Origin: Pseudomonadota bacterium
GTDB taxonomy: Bacteria; Pseudomonadota; Alphaproteobacteria; Rhizobiales; Xanthobacteraceae
Direction: 5' to 3'
DNA: 64,000 bases
Assembly (NCBI GenBank): GCA_023435725.1
Contig: JAEYRD010000201.1
Coordinates: 1-64,000, forward strand
The notes under the pieces were generated by a model that was given only the letters and a program-made list of their open reading frames with translations, did no database searches and was not told the DNA's origin. The translations under genes and the position numbers were made by a program. Shown piece by piece: positions 18,484 to 26,481 of the stretch. Every line of letters starts with the position of its first letter. The stretch's first letter is position 1.

Positions 18484-18931
18484 GGCGCTCCTCCTGACGA
18501 CCAGCAGCTACCGCGACCCGGCTGGTCAGACCCTCGTCAAGGTCGGCTTTTCCGGGGCTGCTGGCAAGTGCGGCCATTGCCCCACGTCCGAAGTTGGTGA
18601 AACATGACAAGAACGTTCTGAGACGGACCCGGGAAGCAAAGGGTGCCGGCAAGTTCATGATCTTAGCGCCGTTGAAGTTCCTGAAGGAGCTTGCCGCAAA
18701 TGCTGCAGGGAACTTCAGATTGGCGGCACCGGCCCGCAACCAGCGGTCTATGCCGGCCAAGCCGACCGTAGTGTGCACCAACGAGCAAACGTCGAGAGAA
18801 CTTCGGACCGTACGAGTCTGCAGCCCGGTTCGATCGAACTCGGGTCGCTGAGGGGGCTCGCGAGCGCCAGTTCGTCGACTTGTACATGTTGACGTCTTCA
18901 TTCAGGCTGGACGGCACGACGGAGAATGATC
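18484..18931. promoter_or_regulatory. Divergent intergenic region between fadD and the acyltransferase gene
   Basis: These 448 bases hold no convincing gene; both strands have open frames but with poor protein character. A perfect 12-bp palindrome GTTCGATCGAAC at 18828-18839, extended by CCCG/CGGG, lies about 90 bases before the acyltransferase start and could be a repressor operator. The sequence is less GC-rich than the flanking genes. Confidence 0.4.
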
Positions 18932-20245
18932 ATGGCGGTTTGGTCCCGTGCTGCCGAGCTTGCTGACCGGACGCCCCCGTCCCGAAACCGCTACGTCGAC
19001 TTCCTGCGGGCGATATCGATGCTGGTGGTAACTGTCGGGCACTGGCTGGCCGCCGCGCCCTATTTCGACGCAACCAACACGCTGACGACCGCCCATATCC
19101 TGACGGTCGCTCCTTGGACCGCTTGGCTCACATGGATCGTGCAGGTCATGCCGATCTTCTTCATGGTCGGCGGATATGCGAACGGCGTCAGCTGGCGTGC
19201 CGCGCGGCGGGACGACAAGTCATATGCAACATGGATTGAAGGCCGGTTGCGTCGATTGGTGTGGCCAATCCTCCCACTGCTCGCCGTTTGGGTGGCGATC
19301 GTTGCAATTGAATACGCCCGCGGCGTGCGGCCGGAACTGATCAGCTATGGCTCGCAGGTGGCGTTCATACCACTCTGGTTCCTGGCGGTGTACATCGGGA
19401 TTGTTCTGCTCGTGCCGGTCACGGAGGCCGCGTGGGCTCGATTTGGGATGAGATCGTTCTGGGCTTTGACAGCTGCAGCGGCCGCTGTCGATGTCATGTA
19501 CTTTGCTGTCGGTTTGCGCTGGCTTGGCTTCGCCAACTATCTGTTCGTCTGGGGTGCAATCTCCGTGCTCGGATATGCATGGCTCGACGGACGGTTTTCC
19601 GAGCGCTGGACTCTGCTTGTCGGGTCCGCCTGCGGTTTTGCCGTGCTGCTCTTGCTGGTACACGTCGGGCCTTATCCTGTCTCAATGATTGGCGTTCCCG
19701 GCGATCCGATCAGCACCACGACGCCGCCGAAGGTCACGCTGATAGCGCTCGCAATTGTGCAGGCCGGGTTGTTGCTTGCTGCGCAGGCATCCGCGCGTCG
19801 CTGGCTGGCTGGCCGCGTCGCGTGGACGGCAACCGTGGCGATGAACGGCAACATCATGACGCTGTTCATCTGGCACCTGACGGCGACGACCCTCGTGGTC
19901 CTCGCAGCCTATCTCGCCGGCGGCTTCGGTCTGCGGCTTGAGCCGGGAAGCTCTGAGTGGTGGTGGTCGCGGTTCCCCTGGCTCGCAGCCAATGCGATGG
20001 CTCTCATTCCTCTCATTGTGGCCTTCGGACGCTTCGAGCGGCCGCGCGCGACCGGAGACGTACCAGCCCCCGCATGGCGCTACGTGCTCGGCGCACTCGT
20101 GACCGGCATCGGCCTTGCGCTGCTTGCTGCGCAGGGAGTTGGTGGATATGGGAGTTTGGGGCTGAACGTGTGGGGTCTCACGTTCGCTCTCATGGGCATC
20201 GGCCTCATCGCAAGCAGGATCGGTGCGTCGCGCGGTGTAGTCTAG
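18932..20245 (+). CDS. Membrane acyltransferase, acyltransferase-3 family
   Basis: A 437-residue polytopic membrane protein from ATG 18932, which has GGAGA at proper spacing; the in-frame ATG at 18926 is too close to it. It opens with RNRYVDFLRAISMLVVTVGHWL, the acyltransferase-3 start with the His that is usually essential. MFFMVGGY-like text (IFFMVGGYANGVSW) follows, and about ten hydrophobic segments. Members O-acylate sugars, lipids or peptides in the envelope using acyl-CoA. The acceptor is unknown. It is 28 bases upstream of gpmI on the same strand, so they are probably co-transcribed. Confidence 0.85.
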   Translation: MAVWSRAAELADRTPPSRNRYVDFLRAISMLVVTVGHWLAAAPYFDATNTLTTAHILTVAPWTAWLTWIVQVMPIFFMVGGYANGVSWRAARRDDKSYATWIEGRLRRLVWPILPLLAVWVAIVAIEYARGVRPELISYGSQVAFIPLWFLAVYIGIVLLVPVTEAAWARFGMRSFWALTAAAAAVDVMYFAVGLRWLGFANYLFVWGAISVLGYAWLDGRFSERWTLLVGSACGFAVLLLLVHVGPYPVSMIGVPGDPISTTTPPKVTLIALAIVQAGLLLAAQASARRWLAGRVAWTATVAMNGNIMTLFIWHLTATTLVVLAAYLAGGFGLRLEPGSSEWWWSRFPWLAANAMALIPLIVAFGRFERPRATGDVPAPAWRYVLGALVTGIGLALLAAQGVGGYGSLGLNVWGLTFALMGIGLIASRIGASRGVV

Positions 20246-20273
20246 CGTTACCAATACAGTAGGAGTTCCGGAA

Positions 20274-21824
20274 ATGCAGAAACGTTGTCCGGTGATGCTT
20301 GTCGTGTTGGATGGATGGGGTTGGCGAGAAGGCTCGATCGACAACGCGGTCCGTCTCGCGCGCACTCCTACCTTCGACCGTCTGTGGACTACTTACCCTC
20401 ATGCCTTCGCGCGTGCGTCCGGCGGCGATGTAGGTCTGCCGCAGGGACAGATGGGCAATTCCGAGGTCGGCCATCTCAATATCGGCGCCGGTCGCGTTGT
20501 GATGCAGGATCTGCCGCGCATCAGCAATGCGATCGCCGCCGGCGAGATCCAGAGATATCCGGTACTGCTTGGCTTGATCGAGCGGATGCGCCGGGGCGGT
20601 GGTACCTGCCACTTGATGGGTCTGGTCTCGCCGGGCGGCGTGCATTCGCATCAAGATCACGCCGCAGCGCTTGCAAAGATTCTCGCGGAAGCCGGCATAG
20701 CGACGGCTGTACATGTCTTTACGGATGGCCGTGACACGCCGCCGCGATCGGCCAGCGAGGATATTGCGCGGTTGACGGCTGTGTTGCCGCGGTCCATTCC
20801 GATCGCGACGGTGTGCGGTCGCTACTACGCCATGGATCGCGACAATCGCTGGGACCGTGTAGCGAAAGCGTACGCTGCAATCCAGGACGCCGATGGGCCG
20901 CGCTTCCCCGATGCGCTTGCGGTGATTGCCGATGCGTATGCGCGCGATGCCGGCGACGAGTTTGTGCTTCCGGCGGTAGTCGGCGATTATAGCGGCATGC
21001 GCGACGGGGACGGCGTCCTGTGCTTCAACTTTCGCGCCGACCGGGTGCGCGAAATTCTCGGCGCTCTACTGGATCCAGCTTTTGCCGGCTTTCCACGGCA
21101 GCGCCGGGTGGGCTTCGCTGCTACGGTCGGGATGACGCAGTACAGCGAGACGCTGGATGCCCTCATGCAGGCGATCTTCGTGCCGCAGGCGCTGCCGAAT
21201 ATCTTGGGCGAGGTCGTGGCCGTTGCGGGCCGGACGCAATTGCGCATCGCTGAGACGGAAAAGTATCCGCACGTCACCTATTTCCTGAACGGCGGCGAGG
21301 AGGCCCAGTATCCTGGGGAGGATCGGATCATGGTGCCATCTCCCAAGGTTGCGACGTACGACCTGCAACCCGAGATGTCGGCTGTTGAAGTAACCAACCG
21401 GGCAGTGGATGCCATCAAGTCGGGCAAGTACGATCTGATTGTATTGAACTATGCCAACCCCGACATGGTCGGCCATACAGGCAACTTGGCGGCCGCGATC
21501 AAGGCTGTCGAGACAGTCGATACGGAACTCGGTCGGATCGTTGGAGCTATCAGAAAAGCCGGCGGTGCTTTGCTTGTCACGTCCGACCACGGCAATTGCG
21601 AGATGATGCGGGATCCGGAAACAGGTGGTCCTCACACATCTCACACCACGAACCCGGTGCCTTTGCTGCTAATGGATGGCGGCAACGTATCGCTGGCGGA
21701 AGGGCGGTTGGCGGATATCGCGCCCACAGTGCTGGAGCTCATGGGCTTGCCGAAGCCAGTGGAAATGACTGGCACCTCGCTCCTGCGCCGGCCGGCTGAC
21801 GGCGATGCAGCCAGCCTCCGTTGA
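20274..21824 (+). CDS. gpmI: 2,3-bisphosphoglycerate-independent phosphoglycerate mutase
   Basis: A 516-residue Mn-dependent enzyme that interconverts 3- and 2-phosphoglycerate. The alkaline-phosphatase-like metal site begins with Asp13 in LDGWG. The phosphoserine is Ser63 in GNSEVGHLNIGAGR. SDHGNCE and the late HTTNPVPLL are present. AGGAG stands eight bases before the ATG. Base use is visibly less GC-rich at third positions than in the A2M or liu genes further right. It supplies lower glycolysis together with gap and pyk. Enolase and phosphoglycerate kinase are not in the window. Confidence 0.95.
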   Translation: MQKRCPVMLVVLDGWGWREGSIDNAVRLARTPTFDRLWTTYPHAFARASGGDVGLPQGQMGNSEVGHLNIGAGRVVMQDLPRISNAIAAGEIQRYPVLLGLIERMRRGGGTCHLMGLVSPGGVHSHQDHAAALAKILAEAGIATAVHVFTDGRDTPPRSASEDIARLTAVLPRSIPIATVCGRYYAMDRDNRWDRVAKAYAAIQDADGPRFPDALAVIADAYARDAGDEFVLPAVVGDYSGMRDGDGVLCFNFRADRVREILGALLDPAFAGFPRQRRVGFAATVGMTQYSETLDALMQAIFVPQALPNILGEVVAVAGRTQLRIAETEKYPHVTYFLNGGEEAQYPGEDRIMVPSPKVATYDLQPEMSAVEVTNRAVDAIKSGKYDLIVLNYANPDMVGHTGNLAAAIKAVETVDTELGRIVGAIRKAGGALLVTSDHGNCEMMRDPETGGPHTSHTTNPVPLLLMDGGNVSLAEGRLADIAPTVLELMGLPKPVEMTGTSLLRRPADGDAASLR

Positions 21825-21989
21825 GGTGATGCGTGTGGCCTGTCATCGCGTCACACTTGCCGAGCGTGTCAGGCATGCGCCCGGAAAGTTCGCCTCGGAG
21901 TTTCGTAATTGGTCAGCATCGCTGCCTACTGCGTTACTCCATAGCCACAATTATCGACGAGTTCGAGCTCGCGGCTGTGCGTTCAAGCG

Positions 21990-22211
21990 TCAGAACAGCA
22001 GCCAGTCGGCGAGGCGCCAGGCGATCCAGCCGAGGCCACAGATCCAGCCCAGCATTGCGATCCCTGCGACGCCGAGCCCGCAGAGTGCGAACAGCGAGCT
22101 TGCGGTCTCCGGCGTGTCGGAGAGTTTCTCAGTCGTGTCAATCTGGCTCACAGCGTCCCCTTGCCTTGCGGCCTGCTGTTCATTGGTCTCTGCTCGCTCG
22201 TGAAAATTCAC
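21990..22211 (-). CDS. Small single-span membrane protein (73 aa)
   Basis: A 73-residue protein starting with GTG 22211, which has GGAGAG six to seven bases upstream. A polar N-terminal 40 residues is followed by one hydrophobic segment ending MLGWICGLGWIAWRLADWLLF. The C-terminal 36 residues align without gaps to the small protein at 39411-39572, with about 15 identities by my count, sharing M-L-x-W-I-x-G-L-x-W and a terminal W-L. Function unknown. Confidence 0.65.
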   Translation of the reverse strand: MNFHERAETNEQQAARQGDAVSQIDTTEKLSDTPETASSLFALCGLGVAGIAMLGWICGLGWIAWRLADWLLF

Positions 22212-22681
22212 CGGCCACTCTCCAGCTCACGGGGACGTGAGGCGAGGTTGCTGTCGATGCAGGCCCGAGACCGCTGATCGCGGATACGCGCGGCTACCCC
22301 GGACAGGCGGGAAGAAGCTGCAACTCGTGGCGCGGTAATAGGTTGCTGCGATCTGGCCGGAAAGTGCGTGCCGCACCATCGTCCTCGGTGCCAATGCCAG
22401 CAACACGTCCGCCAGCACATCCAGCCCAAGCGCCAGCATATGGCGTCCTGACACGCGTGCGGACCAGGCCTCTCTCCGAGCGTTTGCGATCGGCGGCTCG
22501 CGACTTTTGCGCGAGTTTTCAAGGCATTGGAGCGGTCGGGCGGCGCAGAATTATCGACGCTTCATCGAACCTTTGGCTGTGGCCACAGACATATCGGTGT
22601 TGGGGATTTCAGCGCCCAATACCTAAACGGACGCCGCCAAGCGATGATATTCCGCTTGCGCGGCGTTGCGCTTTTCCAGGA
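22212..22681. other. Intergenic stretch with no convincing gene
   Basis: These 470 bases carry overlapping open frames on both strands, but none has a good start site together with protein-like composition. A minus-strand frame at 22227-22454 with a hydrophobic start is the least bad candidate and is not called. Confidence 0.35.
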
Positions 22682-22840
22682 TCAGTTCGAGGCGTACCAG
22701 CCGAGCGGAAACGGTATGAACGGCCAAGCCGTCTGGTTGTCGTTTGCGGCCTTCGGCGATTCCTGGGCGGAGGTCTTGACGAGCGGCACAAACGGCGTCG
22801 AGCGCACCGCCAGGCGCAGACATGCACATTGCAAGTTCAT
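22682..22840 (-). CDS. Microprotein of the AANDN/WPFIPFP type (52 aa)
   Basis: Starting with ATG 22840, which has GAGG eight bases upstream, the frame encodes 52 residues and ends at TGA 22682-22684. The C-terminal half reads ESPKAANDNQTAWPFIPF then PLGWYASN. An AANDN followed by a tryptophan-proline-rich tail is a pattern I associate with small uncharacterised Bradyrhizobium proteins, from memory. Function unknown. No signal peptide or membrane span is seen. Confidence 0.5.
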   Translation of the reverse strand: MNLQCACLRLAVRSTPFVPLVKTSAQESPKAANDNQTAWPFIPFPLGWYASN

Positions 22841-23180
22841 TGCGGTCGCCTCAACCAGTCAATTCTTTTCAGAATTCCAGCTCTTCTCAAACTTCCAATT
22901 ATTCTCAAATTTCGTCGTCAGCTAAAAATCGCAGCGCGTCTCATGGCGCTCATTCTCAAATCACGCATGCATTCTAGAAAAAACGGCGGCGGCTTTCAAC
23001 GGGTCTTGCCGCTCCGTCGCGACCAGTAAGGTTGATCGGTTAGGTTAAAGGCGAGCGGTTCTTGCGACCGCTTTGGTGGCTGTTATCAGGTCGGTCCTGG
23101 CTCGCGATGGGCTGCCTGCAATTGGTGCTCACACAAGATCACAGTTCGTCGCGGCGCTCATATCCTGTGAGTTGTGCACC
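22841..23180. other. AT-richer intergenic stretch with repeated TTCTCAAA motifs
   Basis: Between two small genes lies sequence clearly poorer in GC than its surroundings. CTTCTCAAAC, ATTCTCAAAT and a further ATTCTCAAAT occur at about 22883, 22900 and 22952. It may hold promoters for the divergent small genes on either side. No gene is called. Confidence 0.4.
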
Positions 23181-23372
23181 ATGTCTTTCGATCGCAACGT
23201 CCGAACCGTCGGTCCACAGTCCAACTGGACCGAGATCTGGCACCTCTGGACCGTGATCGTGCCGCGCCGCTCGATCAACGGGCAGCTCGTGTACGGCAAA
23301 GTCTGGCGCCGTCATGACGGCCGCGACTGGATCTACAAGAAGTTCACCGAGTACGACAGCGATGCGGCTTGA
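23181..23372 (+). CDS. Small conserved hypothetical protein (63 aa)
   Basis: A 63-residue basic protein starting MSFDRNVRTVGPQSNWTEIW and ending IYKKFTEYDSDAA. The frame stays open further upstream, but the protein-like part begins at this ATG. The centre WTVIVPRRSINGQLVYGKVWRR predicts a short beta sheet. I recall similar short proteins in Bradyrhizobium but know no function. It is convergent with opgC. Confidence 0.6.
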   Translation: MSFDRNVRTVGPQSNWTEIWHLWTVIVPRRSINGQLVYGKVWRRHDGRDWIYKKFTEYDSDAA

Positions 23373-23408
23373 GCCATACGTTCCGATTCCATCGGAAGGG
23401 AAGTGGCT

Positions 23409-24581
23409 CTAAGCGGCCTTTGCCGTCGCTACGGGCTTCGCCGGCGGTGGCTTCAGCGGCTTGTCCTGCTTCTTCGACCACGAAATGTAATAGGCCACCG
23501 TCGTCATGATCGCGATGCCGGCGACGCTGACGAAGATCTGCGCGAACAGCGAGCCGGAGCTCATCGACAGCTCGAAGTGGCCGACGAAGGAGAGGAATAC
23601 GCCGACGCAGAACACGGCGAGCGACTGCTGGCCGCAAACGATCACGGGATCGAACATCTTCCACTCCAGGCCCGGCCAGTCCTTCGGCACGAAGCGGATC
23701 ACCAGGATCACGATCACGGCGAAGTGGATGAAGCGGTAGGGCGCAAGGTTGGTCTTGTCGTTGGGGTTGAAGGCCGAGAACAGCCATTCCGGGAACATGG
23801 CGCCGAAGGTGGGGAAACGGCCGGCCATGGTCATGATGAGCGCGAACAGCAGATAGGCGAGACAGAACCACAGCGTGATCGGCGAGTTGATCAGCGCGCC
23901 CGAGCGCCGTGCCCCGCCCATCGCGCACCAGGCGCCGAACACGAACAGCACCTGCCAGCAATAGGGGTTGAAGTACCACTGGCCGGCCGGATAGGCGCTC
24001 AGGTTCCAGCCGAAATGACGCGCAGCGAGCCACAGCGCGATGGACACGATCATCGTGAGATCGGGCTTGCGCAGCATGAACCAGAGCACCGGTGGAAACA
24101 GTCCCATCAGCACGATGTAGAGCGGGAGCACGTCGAGATTGAGCGGCTTGAAGCGCAGGAACAGGCCCTGGCGCAGCGTCTCGGTGGCGTTGTCGACGAG
24201 GCCGGCGACGTTGAACTCGTTGATCATCTCGGAATCGCCGAAGCGCAGCGCCAGATAGCTGATCGAGGCGATGTAGATCACGAACAGGATGATGTGGGCG
24301 ACGTAGAGCTGCCAGACCCGCTTGGTGAGCCGTGTAGCGCCGACGATGAAGCCGCGCTCCAGCATCATCCGCGCATAGACGAAGGAGGCGGTGTAGCCGG
24401 AGATGAAGACGAAGAGGTCGGCGGCGTCGGAAAAGCCGTAGTTGCGCGTCGTGATCCAGTTCACGACGTTGTCGGGGATGTGGTCGAGGAAGATCGCCCA
24501 GTTCGCGACGCCGCGAAACAGGTCGAGCCTGAGGTCGCGGCCTTTCTCGGGGAGCGTAGCGCTGACGTTCAGGAGGGCCAT
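23409..24581 (-). CDS. opgC: OpgC-like membrane acyltransferase
   Basis: A 390-residue polytopic membrane protein. The start at ATG 24581 (MALLNVSATLPEKGRDLRLD) is chosen because the OpgC domain begins right after it, with RDLRLDLFRGVANWAIFLDHIP. The frame is open upstream without family character. About ten hydrophobic segments follow. OpgC proteins succinylate osmoregulated periplasmic glucans, and alphaproteobacterial relatives acylate glucans or other envelope glycans. No glucan synthase is nearby, so the acceptor is inferred. The C-terminal tail is Lys/Pro-rich (KKQDKPLKPPPAKP). Confidence 0.85.
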   Translation of the reverse strand: MALLNVSATLPEKGRDLRLDLFRGVANWAIFLDHIPDNVVNWITTRNYGFSDAADLFVFISGYTASFVYARMMLERGFIVGATRLTKRVWQLYVAHIILFVIYIASISYLALRFGDSEMINEFNVAGLVDNATETLRQGLFLRFKPLNLDVLPLYIVLMGLFPPVLWFMLRKPDLTMIVSIALWLAARHFGWNLSAYPAGQWYFNPYCWQVLFVFGAWCAMGGARRSGALINSPITLWFCLAYLLFALIMTMAGRFPTFGAMFPEWLFSAFNPNDKTNLAPYRFIHFAVIVILVIRFVPKDWPGLEWKMFDPVIVCGQQSLAVFCVGVFLSFVGHFELSMSSGSLFAQIFVSVAGIAIMTTVAYYISWSKKQDKPLKPPPAKPVATAKAA

Positions 24582-24841
24582 GCGACGGGAGCTTTCGAAA
24601 GGGGCGGATGCGCGAGCGTCGGCGAGGCAGTGTCCCCGCCAGGCGTGGTCCCTGGGCGGAAGACGGGTACACAATTGTCACGGTGCAGCATAATGACTAT
24701 ACCGGTCTCTGAGGTTGCCGGGGGGGCCGGAATCACCGATCAGTTCCCGAAAGGTGTCTCTATACTATGCCCGCGGTTTGCACCAACTGCTACCGTGACG
24801 CATCGAAATCGAACGAAAAGACGAAAAGGGCCGACCAGCCA

Positions 24842-25147
24842 ATGACCGCACGCATTTTCAAGCCCGCCAAGAACGCGATGCAATCCGGCCGGTCCAAGAC
24901 CCGGGAATGGCAGCTCGACTACGAGCCGGAGCAGCCGCGCGCGGTCGAGCCGCTGATGGGCTGGACCTCGTCCGGCGACATGAAGCAGCAGATTACCCTG
25001 CGCTTCCACTCCAAGGAAGAGGCGGTCGCCTATTGCGAGCGCAAGGGCATCGCCTACCAGGTGATCGAGCCCCAGGAATCGCTGCGCCGCCCGGTCGCCT
25101 ACGCCGACAACTTCTCCTTCCGCCGCGGCGAACCCTGGACGCACTGA
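24842..25147 (+). CDS. ETC complex I subunit, NDUFS4-like
   Basis: A 101-residue protein. ATG 24842 is preferred to the upstream frame because MTARIFKPAKNAMQSGRSKT is the usual family start. Conserved stretches are WQLDYEPE, LMGWTSSGDMKQQITLRF and the C-terminal NFSFRRGEPWTH. Alphaproteobacterial members are homologues of the mitochondrial 18-kDa subunit of NADH:ubiquinone oxidoreductase, an accessory subunit on the cytoplasmic arm. As in other alphaproteobacteria the gene is away from the nuo operon. Confidence 0.9.
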   Translation: MTARIFKPAKNAMQSGRSKTREWQLDYEPEQPRAVEPLMGWTSSGDMKQQITLRFHSKEEAVAYCERKGIAYQVIEPQESLRRPVAYADNFSFRRGEPWTH

Positions 25148-25168
25148 GGTCATTCTCAACCAACATGT

Positions 25169-25214
25169 AGCGCGTGTTCGCGCAGGCGTCCCGGGCCCGT
25201 GGATGGCCGGGACA
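25169..25214. repeat. Truncated copy of the palindromic repeat seen in pbpC
   Basis: The sequence AGCGCGTGTTCGCGCAG, then GTCCCGGG and GTGGATGGCCGGGACA, matches the two ends of the element at 45978-46052, with the middle deleted. It lies just after the complex-I subunit gene. It is best read as a decayed member of the same dispersed family. Confidence 0.5.
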
Positions 25215-25350
25215 TTGGCGAGCGGAAGCGACGCCGTCCTTCGGATGGACATGCCCGCGGTGACGCGAGGACACCTCCTGTTGGCCCCCTTGGCAGCGAT
25301 TCTGCCGCGTGCTTCGCTGCGGTCATGACGGGATCAGGGCGAGGTGGGGT

Positions 25351-25845
25351 ATGGCCGGGCGTGACCAGCTCGACGGCGTCGATCTGAAGATACTATCTGA
25401 GCTGCAGGAGGACGGGCGGGTTCGCAACAACGAGCTGGCGCTGCGCGTAGGTGTGTCCGCGCCCAACTGCCTGCGACGGTTGAAATCCCTGTTCAGCCGC
25501 GGCGTGATTCGGGCGGTCCGCGCCGTCATCGACGAGCGGCTGCTCGGCTTTGAAGTGGTGTCATTCGTCTCGATCCAGCTCGCTAGCCAGGCCCAGCCGG
25601 TACTGGAGGCGTTCGAGAGTTCGATCGCCGCAATCCCGCGCATACAGCAGTGCTGGCGGATTTCGGGCGACACCGACTATCTCCTGAAATGCGTTGCGCC
25701 GAGCGTCGAGAGCATGCGCCGGCAGCTCCTGCATTTTGCGGCGATGCCGAACGTCAAGAACGTTCGCAGCTTTCCGGTGCTGGGCGTTGCGAAGGATGTG
25801 CCGCTGCCGCTGCAGGACGTCGCCGCGACCGCGTCGGCGGGATAG
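25351..25845 (+). CDS. Lrp/AsnC-family transcriptional regulator
   Basis: A 164-residue protein from ATG 25351, preceded by GAGGTGGGG. The N-terminal winged helix-turn-helix spans about residues 6-50 (LDGVDLKILSELQEDGRVRN, then ELALRVGVSAPNCLRRLKSL). The C-terminal RAM/AsnC ligand domain follows, with RISGDTDYLLKC near 103-114. Such proteins form octamers and respond to amino acids. No divergent amino-acid gene is adjacent, so the regulon is not evident. Confidence 0.9.
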   Translation: MAGRDQLDGVDLKILSELQEDGRVRNNELALRVGVSAPNCLRRLKSLFSRGVIRAVRAVIDERLLGFEVVSFVSIQLASQAQPVLEAFESSIAAIPRIQQCWRISGDTDYLLKCVAPSVESMRRQLLHFAAMPNVKNVRSFPVLGVAKDVPLPLQDVAATASAG

Positions 25846-26079
25846 GGAACTGCAGCGTTCGGGCGCGCCCGAGCGGCAAGTTCACAAAAACCGAATCAAT
25901 AGGCTGTGATAAAAGCTTAGTAACTCACCTAACTGTGACATGTGATTTATGAAGGCCTGCAATGCGCCGAACCGTGATTGTCGGCTCCAGTGGGTGGCCT
26001 ACATCCGGGGTGTGAAGCCTCAGCTTGCGTCGCATGCCGAGGACTCTTTTGTGGGACCCCGAAGCAGGAAAAGACACCA

Positions 26080-26376
26080 ATGACCTCGACCTCGAAGACG
26101 TTTGTCGCATCCGCCGCGACGCTGTTTGCATCTGCGTTTCTCGTGATGACCGCGCCCGCCGCGCGCGCCGACGATTTCTGCATCATCAATGGCGCCCAGG
26201 CGGCTCATGGCTGCGGCTACCCGACCATGGAAGCCTGCCGCGCTGCGGCCGGCGGCATCGGCGGCATGTGCTCGCAGAGCGGCGCGAAGAGCACCAATGA
26301 GGCTCTCGCCTTCCAGCCGAAGCAGACGCACTCGCGCAGCAAGGTCCGCTCCGGCAGCCAGACCAACTCGAACTAA
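26080..26376 (+). CDS. DUF3551 family secreted protein
   Basis: A 98-residue protein with a signal peptide (residues 1-30, ending APAARA). The mature part contains C-x5-12-C-G-Y-P-T and ACRAAAGGIGGMC, the conserved cysteine pattern of DUF3551, and a basic Ser/Gln-rich tail. Four cysteines suggest disulfides in the periplasm. The family is abundant in Bradyrhizobium and unstudied. AGGA lies about ten bases before the ATG. Confidence 0.8.
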   Translation: MTSTSKTFVASAATLFASAFLVMTAPAARADDFCIINGAQAAHGCGYPTMEACRAAAGGIGGMCSQSGAKSTNEALAFQPKQTHSRSKVRSGSQTNSN

Positions 26377-26421
26377 CGCAAGAACCAAGGCTCGCAATCG
26401 CGACCGGTTTCGAGACGTTGC

Positions 26422-26481
26422 GGCCTCCGAGATTGACCTCGGGGGCCGTAAATCATGGGCGATGGCGCGTTTATGCGCGCC
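26422..26481. terminator. Hairpins between convergent DUF3551 and AraC-type genes
   Basis: A 10-bp stem (one G-T pair) joins 26422-26431 with 26438-26447 around a 6-base loop. A second stem, GGCGCG/CGCGCC, joins 26464-26469 with 26476-26481 and touches the stop codon of the minus-strand gene. Neither has a T-tract. A bidirectional terminator is plausible. Confidence 0.4.

Noticed and set aside
17867..18901. 344-codon minus-strand frame running from the intergenic region into fadD
   Set aside because: It overlaps fadD in another frame, has no family motif, and the intergenic part lacks a ribosome-binding site.
1195..23400. Second copy of the tRNA-Pro 3' end as an island border
   Set aside because: Searched by eye for GGTTCGAATCCAGC-like text around 21.8-23.4 kb without success, so no att site is claimed.
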